A stretch of DNA of 64,000 bases from JANQPX01 sp965222015. GTDB taxonomy: Bacteria > Pseudomonadota > Alphaproteobacteria > Geminicoccales > Geminicoccaceae. Below, piece by piece: positions 44,208-52,787 of the stretch (positions within the stretch are counted from its first letter, which is position 1; each line of letters opens with the position of its first letter). The stretch is taken from positions 1,116,001 through 1,180,000 of the forward strand of contig CBDCTL010000024.1 of NCBI GenBank assembly GCA_965222015.1. The letters run 5' to 3'. A model generated the notes under the pieces. That model had not been told where the DNA came from and made no database searches. It was given only the letters and a program-made list of their open reading frames with translations. Made by a program: the position numbers and the translations under genes.

Positions 44208-44230
44208 AAAAAAGGCCGCATGCGCGGCCT
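44208..44230 (-). terminator. Intrinsic terminator of rpmG
   Basis: On the minus strand AGGCCGC-GCAT-GCGGCCT (44230-44213) is followed by a run of T, 29 bases after the rpmG stop. A classical Rho-independent terminator. Confidence 0.8.
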
Positions 44231-44258
44231 CTTCCTTCGCTGAACGCAGGTGCGAAAG

Positions 44259-44426
44259 CTACTTGATCTTCGCTTCCTTGAATTCCACGTGCTTGCGGAT
44301 CTTCGGATCGTACTTCTTGAGCGTCAGCTTCTCCGTCGTGTTCCGGGGGTTCTTTTTGGTCGTGTAGAACGTCCCGGTGCCCGCGGAGCTTACGAGCTTG
44401 ATCAGTACGGTGTTGGTCTTCGCCAT
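44259..44426 (-). CDS. rpmG: Ribosomal protein L33
   Basis: 55-residue 50S subunit protein. MAKTNTVLIKLVSSAGTGTF, YTTKKNPRNTTEKLTLKKY and the C-terminal DPKIRKHVEFKEAKIK match L33 over its whole length. The four-Cys motif is absent, as in zinc-free forms usual in alphaproteobacteria. Start at MAKTNTV, the family start. Last gene of the pyrB-to-rpmG strand run, followed by a strong terminator. Confidence 0.96.
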   Translation of the reverse strand: MAKTNTVLIKLVSSAGTGTFYTTKKNPRNTTEKLTLKKYDPKIRKHVEFKEAKIK

Positions 44427-44505
44427 GGCCCTGGCCCTTCGACAGAAATCGGCAATCGACGCGAAAGATAGGAGATGACCGCCGTCTGTCAAGTCCGGCC
44501 GGTCA

Positions 44506-46662
44506 TCAGCGGCGGCGCATCCGTGGCTTCGATGTCGTTTTTCGGCGCCGTCCGCCTCTCAGGAGGTCGGCACTTCGCGGCCCCGGCTCATGGCCGACCA
44601 GGCGGGCGCCGAGCCGCCCCATCGCGGTGTCGACTTCGACCAGCTCGACCTCGACCTCGTCGCCGAGCGCCCAGACCCCGCCGGCTTTTCGGTCGATGAG
44701 GGCGTGCCGGCCGTCGTCGTGCTCAAGCCGGTTGGCGCTCAGGCTCGAGATCGGCACCAGCGCGTCGGCGAGCGTGTCTTTCAGCTGAACGAACAGGCCG
44801 AAACGGTGGACACTGGTGATGCGCGCGGCGAACACGCTGCCTATCCGATCCGCCATCAGCATGGCGAGGAAGCGGTCCTTGGCAGCGCGTTCGGCCTCCA
44901 TCGACGCCCGTTCCGCCGACGAGATCCGGCCACCGAGTTCGCGAAACGCTTCGCTGTCCACCTCGTCCGCAAAACCGCCCGCGCCGAGCCCGAGGCGCGT
45001 GATCAGGCTGCGGTGAACGAGAAGATCGGCATACCGGCGGATCGGCGAGGTGAAATGGGCGTAGCGTCCGAGATTGAGGCCGTAATGGCCGATATTGTCG
45101 GGGGTGTAGACGGCCTGGCTCTGGGCGCGCAGCAGAAGGTTGCCGATCAGCGGGGCGAGCGGGTGGTCCCTCGTCTTGTCGAGCAGCCGGGCGAGGTCCT
45201 TGGGCTTGGCGTTGGCGATCCCCTTCTGCACCACACCCAGACTTTTCAGGAGCTGACCGAGGCCCTCGAGCTTGACCGGATCGGGTTTGTCGTGGACGCG
45301 ATACATGCAGGCTGCCGCCTTGTTCTCCAGCGTCTCGGCGGCGGCGACGTTGGCGGCGATCATGAACTCCTCGATCAGCCGATGGGCGTCCAGCCGCTCG
45401 GCCTTTCGGACGTCGATCGGCCGCCCCTCCCCGTCCAGGACGATCCGAAGTTCAGGCAGGTCCAGGTCCAGCGTACCCCGCCGTCGGCGCGCCTCGATCA
45501 ATGCGGCGAAGGCACCGTAGAGGGGCTCGATCACGCTCGCGGTCAGGGGAGTTGTGAGATCGTCGGGCCGTCCGTCCGCCGCCGCCTGCACCTGTTCGTA
45601 GGTCAGCCTCGCCGCCGAGCGCATCAGGCCACGCTCGAAGCGGTGCTTTCGTTTTCGCCCCTTCTTGTCCAGCCAGATATGAACCGCGAGGCAGGCCCTG
45701 TCCTCCTTCGGGCGGAGCGAGCACAGGCCGTTGGAGAGAGGCTCCGGCAGCATCGGCAGCACGCGGTCCGGAAAGTAGGTGGAATTGCCGCGCAGCCTCG
45801 CTTCGGCATCGAGTGGGCCACTCGGCCGGACATAGTGGGCGACGTCCGCGATCGCGACGGTGATCCGCCAGCCGCCGGGATTGTCGGGATGGTCGTCCGC
45901 TTTGGCGAACACCGCATCGTCGAAGTCCCGGGCGTCGCTGCCGTCGATGGTCACCAGCGGCAGGTCCCGAAGATCGGCGCGCTTGCCGAGCATGACCGGC
46001 TCCGCCCGCGCCGCCGCTTCCATGACCTCCGGCGGAAAGTCGATGCGAAGGTTTTTCTGATGCGCGGCGAGCAGGGAGACCGCACCGGCGTCGTCCGCAT
46101 GGCCGAGCCGCTCCGTGACCACCAGGCGGCCGCGGTCGAGCGCACGTCCCTCCTCGGCCTCGACCTGCACCAGCTCGCCCGGCTTCGCCTCGCCGACGGC
46201 GGCGCGATCGATCGGCAGGTCGCGCCCGGCGCCGCGGTCGATCGGACGCAGGACGAGGCCGTTTCTCGCCTGTTCGAGGACGCCGATCACGCGGGACGCC
46301 ATCTTCGGCAGGATCTTGATGATCCGGCCCTCATAGGTCTGGTCGTCGAGATAAGTGAGCCTGGCCAGCGCGCGATCGCCGACTTTCGGCGTGCGCCCGC
46401 GCCCCTCGTCGATCAGGTGAATGCGCGGCTTCGAGGCCTGGTCCCCGTCGGTCCGTGCCGGCTCGGCGATCAGGTCGCCGTCCTCGTCGAGGGTGACGAC
46501 GTCGACCACCACCACGCCCGGCAGCCGCCCGGCGGTGCGCACGCGCTTCTTGCGGCCGCGTTCGAGAAGTCCGTCGTCTTCGAGTTCGCGCATCATCGCA
46601 CGCAGCTCGGCCCGCTCCTGGCCCCGGAGATCGAAGGCGCGCGCGAGATCCCGCCTGGTCAC
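44506..46662 (-). CDS. rnr: RNase R, 3'-5' exoribonuclease (5' end uncertain)
   Basis: Processive exoribonuclease for structured RNA. Winged-helix N-terminus, cold-shock domains, the catalytic RNB domain (IDGSDARDFDDAVFA, metal-binding Asp residues; TYFPDRVLPMLPEPLSNG) and a C-terminal S1 domain (VFAARITSVHRFGLFVQLKD) with a basic tail. The first standard start is GTG at 46662, but conserved winged-helix sequence continues upstream in frame (SRDELIRYLAEAPEEV) with no ATG/GTG/TTG as far as the end of topA. An ATC at 46812 preceded by AAGG is one candidate, overlapping the topA stop. Real protein is probably about 50 residues longer. Confidence 0.9.
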   Translation of the reverse strand: MTRRDLARAFDLRGQERAELRAMMRELEDDGLLERGRKKRVRTAGRLPGVVVVDVVTLDEDGDLIAEPARTDGDQASKPRIHLIDEGRGRTPKVGDRALARLTYLDDQTYEGRIIKILPKMASRVIGVLEQARNGLVLRPIDRGAGRDLPIDRAAVGEAKPGELVQVEAEEGRALDRGRLVVTERLGHADDAGAVSLLAAHQKNLRIDFPPEVMEAAARAEPVMLGKRADLRDLPLVTIDGSDARDFDDAVFAKADDHPDNPGGWRITVAIADVAHYVRPSGPLDAEARLRGNSTYFPDRVLPMLPEPLSNGLCSLRPKEDRACLAVHIWLDKKGRKRKHRFERGLMRSAARLTYEQVQAAADGRPDDLTTPLTASVIEPLYGAFAALIEARRRRGTLDLDLPELRIVLDGEGRPIDVRKAERLDAHRLIEEFMIAANVAAAETLENKAAACMYRVHDKPDPVKLEGLGQLLKSLGVVQKGIANAKPKDLARLLDKTRDHPLAPLIGNLLLRAQSQAVYTPDNIGHYGLNLGRYAHFTSPIRRYADLLVHRSLITRLGLGAGGFADEVDSEAFRELGGRISSAERASMEAERAAKDRFLAMLMADRIGSVFAARITSVHRFGLFVQLKDTLADALVPISSLSANRLEHDDGRHALIDRKAGGVWALGDEVEVELVEVDTAMGRLGARLVGHEPGPRSADLLRGGRRRKTTSKPRMRRR

Positions 46663-46802
46663 CTCCTCGGGCGCTTCGGCGAGATAGCGGATCAGCTCGT
46701 CACGGCTCGGAAGGCCTTTACCGGTTTTGGCCCGCCGGCCGGACGACGGGCGGGCGGATCGGCCTCGACCGGCAGGCGCCGTTTTCCCGCTGCCGCGCGC
46801 AC

Positions 46803-49382
46803 TCAGGAGGATGCGCCTTTCGCCTTCGCGGTTTTCTTTTCTGGCTTCTTTTTGGCGGCGCGTTTCGTGGTTTTCTTGCCGCCGCCCTTCTTGGCCTTGG
46901 CTTCGAGCAGGGCGAGCGCGGTTTCCATGGTCAGCCCTTCCGGGTCCTCGCCCTTGGGCAGGCTGGCGTTGATCTTGCCGTGCTTGACATAGGGGCCGAA
47001 ACGGCCCTCGTGCAGGGTCACCGGCTTCTTGTCGTCGGGGTGCTCGCCCAGTTCCTTCAGCACCTTCTGGGCCGGACGCCCCTTCCTGGTGGCGGCTTCC
47101 GCGATCAGGGCCATCGCGCGGTTCATGCCGATGGTGAGCACGTCGTCGTCCGGTTCCAGGCGGACAAAGCGGTCATGCTTGATGAAGGGGCCGTAGCGGT
47201 TGATGCCGGCCTCGATCGGCTTGCCGGTCTCGGGGTGCTTGCCGATCTCGCGCGGCAAGGAAAGCAGGGCGAGCGCCTGTTCGAGGGTGAGGTCGGCTGG
47301 CGTCATGTTCGGGGCGAGCGACGAGCGCTTCAGATCGTCGCCGTTACCGCGCTGGACATAGGGGCCGTAAGGTCCGTGCTTCAGCAGCACTTCTTCCTTG
47401 TTTTCGGGATCGACGCCGATAAGCCGATCCTTCTGCTCCTCGGGCTCGGGCTCGTTGGGATCGGCGTCCAGCTTCCTGGTGTAGCGGCAGTCGGGGTAGT
47501 TGGAGCATCCGACGAACGCGCCGTAGCGGCCGAGCTTCAGGCTGAGCTGGCCCTCCTTGCAGAGCTGGCAGATGCGCGGATCCGAACCGTCCGGCCGCGG
47601 CGGAAACAGGCGGGCGGCCAGGAGGTCGTTCAGGGCGTCGATGACCTCGGCGACCCTGCGTTCCTGGACCTCGCCGACCACGTGATGGAACGGATCCCAG
47701 AAGTCGCGCAGCACGTCCTTCCAGGCGAGCGAGCCGGACGCGACCTCGTCCAGACGGTCTTCGAGGAGCGCCGTGAAGTCCGGCTGCACATACTGATCGA
47801 AGAAGGCGGTGAGGAAGGCCGTGACCAGGCGTCCCCGATCCTCCGGGATGAAGCGCCGGCTCTCAAGCCGGACATAGTTCCGGTTCTGCAGGACCGAGAT
47901 GATGCTGGCATAGGTGGACGGCCTGCCGATGCCGAGCTCCTCCAGCTTCTTGACCAGGCTGGCCTCGGAATAGCGGGGCGGCGGCTGGGTGAAATGCTGC
48001 TCCGGCTTGATCTCGCCGCGGGTCAGCGGATCGTTCGGCGCCATGGGCGGCAGGAGACCGTCGCCGTCCTCGTCGTCCTGGGCGGGATCGTCCCGGCCTT
48101 CCTGATAGATCTTGAGAAAGCCGGGAAAGGTGATGGTCGAGCCGACCGCGCGAAAACCGATCTTCTCGTCCGACGAGCTCAGCTCGGCGATCACCCGGTC
48201 GAGCTTGGCGCTGGTCATCTGGCTCGCGAGCGTGCGTTTCCAGATGAGGTCGTAGAGCCGGCGCTGATCGTCGTCCAGGAACCTCCCGATCTGATCGGGC
48301 GTGCGCCCGACGTCGGTCGGGCGGATCGCCTCATGAGCCTCCTGGGCGTTCTTGGTCTTGGTCTTGTAGGTCCTTGGCTTTTCGGGAAGAAAGGGCGCGC
48401 CGTAGCTCGTCCTGATCTGATCGCGGCACGCATTCAGCGCGTCCGAGGAAAGCTGGACGCTGTCGGTGCGCATATAGGTGATCAGGCCGACGGTCTCGCC
48501 GTCCAGCTTGATGCCTTCGAACAGTTTTTGCGCCGTGCGCATGGTGCGATCCGCGCCGAAGCCAAGCTTGCGGGACGCTTCCTGCTGCAGCGTCGAGGTC
48601 GAAAAGGGCGGCGACGGATGGCGCTGCGCCTGCTTCTTCTCGATGCTCTGGACCTTGAAGTCCTCGGCCTCGATCAGGGCGACGGCGCGTTTGGCGGCGG
48701 CTTCGTCGGCGATGCCGAACTTGTCGAGCTTGTCGCCGTCCAGCCGGGCGAGCCTCGCCTGGAACGCGTCGCCCTTCGGCGTCTTGAAGTCGGTGATCAG
48801 GCTCCAGTATTCCTGCGGAACAAAGGCCTCGATCTCGGTCTCGCGCTCGCAGATCAGGCGCAGCGCCACCGACTGCACGCGCCCCGCCGAGCGCGAACCC
48901 TGGAGCTTTCGCCAGAGCACCGGCGAAAGCGTGAAGCCGACGAGATAGTCGAGCGCCCGCCTGGCCTGATAGGCGTCGATCAGCCCCTCGTCCAGGTCGC
49001 GCGGGTTGCGCATCGCCTCGAGCACGGCGTTCTTGGTGATCTCATGGAAGACGACGCGCTTGACGTCGACGTCCTTGATCGCGTTCTGCTCCTTCAGCGC
49101 CGACAGGAGATGCCAGGAGATCGCCTCGCCCTCGCGATCGGGGTCGGTGGCGAGGTAGAGATGGCGGGCTTCCCTGATGGCTTTGGCGATGTCGGCGATC
49201 CGCTGCTTCTTGTCGGCGAGCGGCTCGTAGATCATCCTGAAATCTTCGTCGGGCAGCACCGAGCCGTCTTTTTCCGGCAGATCGCGCACATGCCCGTAGC
49301 TCGAGAGCACCTTGTAGTCGGCACCCAGATATTTGTTGATGGTCTTGGCTTTGGTCGGAGATTCGACGACGACGACGTCCAT
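46803..49382 (-). CDS. topA: DNA topoisomerase I
   Basis: Type IA topoisomerase relaxing negative supercoils. 859 residues: TOPRIM domain at the N-terminus (MDVVVVESPTKAKTINKYLG; ATDPDREGEAISWHL), active-site LITYMRTDSVQLS with the catalytic Tyr, GRPSTYASII, a zinc-ribbon region (ICQLCKEGQLSLKLGRYG and CSNYPDCRYTR), several topoisomerase C-terminal repeats (GRYGPFI/GRFGPYV types) and a Lys/Ala-rich tail. Start at MDVVVVESP, the family start. Placed between dprA and rnr, as in many alphaproteobacteria. Confidence 0.97.
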   Translation of the reverse strand: MDVVVVESPTKAKTINKYLGADYKVLSSYGHVRDLPEKDGSVLPDEDFRMIYEPLADKKQRIADIAKAIREARHLYLATDPDREGEAISWHLLSALKEQNAIKDVDVKRVVFHEITKNAVLEAMRNPRDLDEGLIDAYQARRALDYLVGFTLSPVLWRKLQGSRSAGRVQSVALRLICERETEIEAFVPQEYWSLITDFKTPKGDAFQARLARLDGDKLDKFGIADEAAAKRAVALIEAEDFKVQSIEKKQAQRHPSPPFSTSTLQQEASRKLGFGADRTMRTAQKLFEGIKLDGETVGLITYMRTDSVQLSSDALNACRDQIRTSYGAPFLPEKPRTYKTKTKNAQEAHEAIRPTDVGRTPDQIGRFLDDDQRRLYDLIWKRTLASQMTSAKLDRVIAELSSSDEKIGFRAVGSTITFPGFLKIYQEGRDDPAQDDEDGDGLLPPMAPNDPLTRGEIKPEQHFTQPPPRYSEASLVKKLEELGIGRPSTYASIISVLQNRNYVRLESRRFIPEDRGRLVTAFLTAFFDQYVQPDFTALLEDRLDEVASGSLAWKDVLRDFWDPFHHVVGEVQERRVAEVIDALNDLLAARLFPPRPDGSDPRICQLCKEGQLSLKLGRYGAFVGCSNYPDCRYTRKLDADPNEPEPEEQKDRLIGVDPENKEEVLLKHGPYGPYVQRGNGDDLKRSSLAPNMTPADLTLEQALALLSLPREIGKHPETGKPIEAGINRYGPFIKHDRFVRLEPDDDVLTIGMNRAMALIAEAATRKGRPAQKVLKELGEHPDDKKPVTLHEGRFGPYVKHGKINASLPKGEDPEGLTMETALALLEAKAKKGGGKKTTKRAAKKKPEKKTAKAKGASS

Positions 49383-49490
49383 GAGGCTAAGACGATCCTG
49401 CCCTGGTTGGCTTTGACGATGGCCGGTCCGGCATGCGGGGCATCCCCCGATCGCCGGCCGATATGCAAACAACTGTCATATGTCTTCGGA

Positions 49491-50657
49491 TCACGAAGAT
49501 GCAAGCGATACCCGGTTGCCCGGATGGCGCTGGATGCGGCCTTCGAGTTCCAGCTCGAAGAGAGCGTGCTGCATTTCAGCGCTGCCTGCATGGCACTGAC
49601 GGATCAGTTCGTCAACCAGCAGTGGCTCGGTTCCGAGGCGCTCGCAGACCGTCTCCAGCAGTGTGCCGGCCGGGCTCGGCGAGGGTGGATCGGCCCTGTC
49701 GATCCGTTCCGGCGAGGGTTCGGGGGCGGCGCGTGCGGACGGCGCCGGCGCCAGGGTTTCGGCCGGCCTTCGGGGCCGCAGCGTCGACGCGAGGCCGTCC
49801 ATGGCCTGGACGATGTCTTCGGCCGTCTCCACCAGCGCAGCACCGTCGCGCAGCAGCTGGTTGGTGCCGCGATGGCGCGGATCGAGCGGGCTTCCGGGAA
49901 CCGCCATGACCTCCCTGTTCTGTTCGAGCGCGAAGCGGGCGGTGATCAGCGAGCCCGATTTCGGCGCCGCCTCGACCACCACCACACCCTTCGAGAGGCC
50001 GGAGATCAGGCGGTTGCGGCGCGGAAAATGGCGCGCCTGCGGTGCGCTCGCGAGCGGACGTTCGGAGACGACGGCGCCGGTTTCGGCGATCCGTTCCATG
50101 AGCGCTGCATTGTCGGCGGGATAGGCGATGTCGACGCCTGACGCGATTACCGCGACGGTCCGGCCGCCGGCTTCGAGAGCCCCCTCATGGGCGGATGTGT
50201 CGATGCCGCGGGCGAGGCCGGAGATCACCGGGAACCCGCCCCCCGCCAGCTCCTTCGCGAACCTGCCTGCGAGCACGCGGCCGTTGGCGCTGGCGTTGCG
50301 CGCGCCGACGATCGCGACAGTGACGCCGCCCAGCGCATCCAGGTCACCACGGACCGAGATGACCGGCGGCGGGTCGTGGATCTGGCCGAGCAGCGCCGGA
50401 TAGGCGTGCTCGCCATGGGCGATCAGGCGAGCACCGAGCGCTTCGAGGCCGTCCAGCTCGGCCTCCGCCTCGTCCCGCCGGCAGCGCCGCCGCTCGCGTC
50501 CGTCGGTCTCCGCCGACACGCCGGGCAGCGCCTCGAAGGCGCGCCTGGCGCTGCCGAAGCGGTACATCAGGCGATAGAAGGTCTTGGGCCCGACGCCTTC
50601 GGAGCGCGCGAGCTGCAGCCAGTCCAGACGTTCGGTCAGGGTCAAGGAATCTGCCAT
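49491..50657 (-). CDS. dprA: DprA, DNA processing protein for natural transformation
   Basis: Binds incoming single-stranded DNA and loads RecA. 388 residues: N-terminal helical (SAM-like) domain with ARSEGVGPKTFYRLM, the Rossmann-like core with YPALLGQIHDPPPVI, VAIVGARNASANGRVLA, ISGLARGIDTSAHEGAL, GVDIAYPADN, FPRRNRLISGLS and ALEQNREVMAVPGSP, followed by a winged-helix C-terminus (about 315-385). A perfect CtrA-type box lies 25 bases before the ATG, so this gene probably has its own promoter inside the operon. Confidence 0.95.
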   Translation of the reverse strand: MADSLTLTERLDWLQLARSEGVGPKTFYRLMYRFGSARRAFEALPGVSAETDGRERRRCRRDEAEAELDGLEALGARLIAHGEHAYPALLGQIHDPPPVISVRGDLDALGGVTVAIVGARNASANGRVLAGRFAKELAGGGFPVISGLARGIDTSAHEGALEAGGRTVAVIASGVDIAYPADNAALMERIAETGAVVSERPLASAPQARHFPRRNRLISGLSKGVVVVEAAPKSGSLITARFALEQNREVMAVPGSPLDPRHRGTNQLLRDGAALVETAEDIVQAMDGLASTLRPRRPAETLAPAPSARAAPEPSPERIDRADPPSPSPAGTLLETVCERLGTEPLLVDELIRQCHAGSAEMQHALFELELEGRIQRHPGNRVSLASS

Positions 50658-50681
50658 GTGAATAAATTGGCAGAGTGAGCG

Positions 50682-50696
50682 TTAACATTCAATTAA
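50682..50696. promoter_or_regulatory. CtrA-type box directly upstream of dprA
   Basis: TTAA-CATTCAA-TTAA, perfect match to TTAA-N7-TTAA, in the 45-base gap between plsY and dprA. Its nearest edge is 25 bases from the dprA start. In Rhodobacter capsulatus, CtrA is known to activate competence and gene-transfer-agent uptake genes including dprA, which is what makes the site notable; binding here is inferred. Confidence 0.65.
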
Positions 50697-50702
50697 TGGT
50701 TG

Positions 50703-51365
50703 TTATCTAGACTGGCTTTCGTCGGCTTGCGCCGGCTTGGTGGCGTCCGACTTGGAAAAGGAGACCCTGGATTCGTTGCCGGCGATCAACCGGCGGATAT
50801 TGGCTTGGTGCTTGATCACGATGATCAGCGTGATCAGGAGGTAGAGCTCGGCCGCCTGCACACGGCCCAGGAGATAAGCGAAGGGTACGGCCGCGAAGGC
50901 GGCGAGGATCGAGCTCAGCGAGACGTAGCGGGTGAGCGTGACGACGGCGATGAAAACGAAGAGCGCCAGGAGACCGGCGAGCGGCGTCAGGGTCAGGACG
51001 ACGCCTGCGGCCGTGGCCACGCCCTTGCCGCCGGCAAATTTGAGCCAGACCGGAAAGCAATGTCCGACCACGGCGCCGAGCCCGGCGACCACGGCCATGT
51101 CCGGGCCGAACAGGCTGCCCGCGATCCAGACCGGAAGCGCGCCCTTGGCCGCGTCGAGCGCGAGCGTCGCCAGCGCCAGCCCCTTCCGTCCGGTGCGCAG
51201 TACGTTGGTGGCGCCGATATTGCCGGAGCCGATGGCGCGCAGATCGCCGGCGCCGGTTAAGCGGGTCAGAATCAGACCGAAGGGGATCGAGCCGATGAGA
51301 TAGGCGATCAGAAAGCAGAGGCCATAGGGCCACCAGTAGGCGGGACCGCCGAGGGGATCGATCAT
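50703..51365 (-). CDS. plsY: PlsY, glycerol-3-phosphate acyltransferase
   Basis: Transfers an acyl group from acyl-phosphate to glycerol 3-phosphate, first step of phospholipid synthesis. 220 residues with about seven membrane helices and the PlsY hallmarks GSIPFGLILTRLTG, DLRAIGSGNIGATNVLRTG, ALPVWIA and GHCFPVWLKFAGGKGVATAAG. Charged C-terminal tail. Pairs functionally with the psd/pssA block elsewhere in the window. Separated from dprA by only 45 bases. Confidence 0.96.
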   Translation of the reverse strand: MIDPLGGPAYWWPYGLCFLIAYLIGSIPFGLILTRLTGAGDLRAIGSGNIGATNVLRTGRKGLALATLALDAAKGALPVWIAGSLFGPDMAVVAGLGAVVGHCFPVWLKFAGGKGVATAAGVVLTLTPLAGLLALFVFIAVVTLTRYVSLSSILAAFAAVPFAYLLGRVQAAELYLLITLIIVIKHQANIRRLIAGNESRVSFSKSDATKPAQADESQSR

Positions 51366-51482
51366 GAGTTCGGTTCACCATGAGTCGTCGAACGCGCCGC
51401 TTCTGCATAGCACGACCGCGGCCGGACCAGAACGCCGAAAGCCGGAATCTCGCGGATGGCTTGAACGGCAGCGCGCCGTCGT

Positions 51483-52787
51483 TCAAGCCATCCGGGCTTT
51501 GCCGTCGAAGATGGTGCGACCGTCGACGATGGTGCGGACGACCTTGCCCTGGGTCAGCCGGCCTTCGAAGGGCGTGTTCTTGGAGAGGCTGACCAGATCA
51601 CCGGGCTCGATCCGCCAGGGGGTTTCGGGGTCGAACAGGATGATGTCCGCGGGCGCACCTTTCTTCAGCCGGCCGGCGTCCAGCCCGAGGATGTCGGCGG
51701 GCGCCCGGGTCAGCTTGTCGAGGAGGTCGAGCAGCGCGAGCGTGCCGTCGTGGACCAGGCTGAGCGCCACCGGCAGCAGCGTTTCCAGGCCAACCACGCC
51801 GAACTCGGCCTGGGCAAACGGCAGGCGTTTGGAATCCTGGTCCTGCGGGCAGTGGTCGCTCGCGATTGCATCGATCGTGCCGTCGACCAGCCCTTCGACC
51901 AGCGCCGCCCGATCGCTCTCCCGGCGCAGCGGCGGCTTGAGCTTGGCGAAGGTGCGATAGCCCTCCACCGAGAGCTCGTTCAGGGTCAGGTGGGCCGGGG
52001 TCGCATCGGCGGTGATCGCGAGGCCCCTGGCCTTGGCGCTTCGGATCGCGTCCACCGCCGCGGCGGTCGAGACCGGTCCGAGATGCAGCGCGCAGCCGGT
52101 CGCCTCGGCGAGGCGAATGTCGCGCTCGACCATGATGACCTCGGCTTCGTAGGGAATGCCGGCGAGGCCGAGACGGGTGGCGATCTCGCCCTCGTTCATC
52201 AGGCCGTTCCCGGTGAGCGACGGATCCTCCGGATACTGGATGATGCGGCCGTCGAGCGCGCTCGCATAGGCCATCGCGCGGCGCATCACCAGGCTGTCGG
52301 CGATCGGCCGATGGCCGTCGGTGAAGCCGACCGCGCCCGCCTGCTTCAACAGCGCCATTTCGGCGAGCTGCTCGCCCGCGCAGCGCTTGGTCACCGCGCC
52401 GTAGGGGTGGACCTTGACCCGCTTTTGTTTTCGCGCACGACGGGCAATGAACTCGACCATCGCCGGGTCGTCGATCGCGGGTTCGGTATTGGGCAGGCAG
52501 GCGAGGCTGGTGACACCGCCGGCCGCGGCCGCGAGCGTGCCGCTCTCGAAGGTCTCCTTGTGCTCGGCGCCCGGCTCGCCGAACAGCACGCGCATGTCCA
52601 CGAGTCCGGGCGACAGGCAGAGTCCTTCGGCGTCGATGATCTCGGCGTCGATGCTGGCGCCGTCGATCGAGAGATGCTGGCCAAAGCCCGCGATCTTGCC
52701 ACCCGCGATCAGCAGGTCGCCGACCTGATCCAGTCGTTCCGCAGGGTCGAGCAGCCGCGCCTGCTTGATCAGGACCAATGCGCTCAT
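51483..52787 (-). CDS. pyrC: PyrC-like dihydroorotase lacking the HxH metal site
   Basis: 434 residues, class-I dihydroorotase fold. In active enzymes a PGLVD-x-H-x-H segment binds zinc; here it reads PGLVDMRVLFGEPG, with Arg66 and Leu68 in place of both His. ASDHCPQDQDSK (the later Asp) and LPNTEPAIDDPA are kept. This subfamily, often paired with pyrB, is regarded as a non-catalytic or weakly active partner (PyrC' / PyrX) supporting aspartate transcarbamylase. A true dihydroorotase may lie elsewhere. It overlaps pyrB by 4 bases. Confidence 0.88.
   Translation of the reverse strand: MSALVLIKQARLLDPAERLDQVGDLLIAGGKIAGFGQHLSIDGASIDAEIIDAEGLCLSPGLVDMRVLFGEPGAEHKETFESGTLAAAAGGVTSLACLPNTEPAIDDPAMVEFIARRARKQKRVKVHPYGAVTKRCAGEQLAEMALLKQAGAVGFTDGHRPIADSLVMRRAMAYASALDGRIIQYPEDPSLTGNGLMNEGEIATRLGLAGIPYEAEVIMVERDIRLAEATGCALHLGPVSTAAAVDAIRSAKARGLAITADATPAHLTLNELSVEGYRTFAKLKPPLRRESDRAALVEGLVDGTIDAIASDHCPQDQDSKRLPFAQAEFGVVGLETLLPVALSLVHDGTLALLDLLDKLTRAPADILGLDAGRLKKGAPADIILFDPETPWRIEPGDLVSLSKNTPFEGRLTQGKVVRTIVDGRTIFDGKARMA

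Noticed and set aside
44590..46992. 800-codon plus-strand frame opposite rnr
   Set aside because: Shadow of the RNase R gene, which has all catalytic motifs.
46980..50141. Very long open frame (over 1000 codons) on the plus strand across topA and dprA
   Set aside because: Antisense shadow of two well-supported minus-strand genes; high GC content suppresses stops and the product has no recognisable motif.
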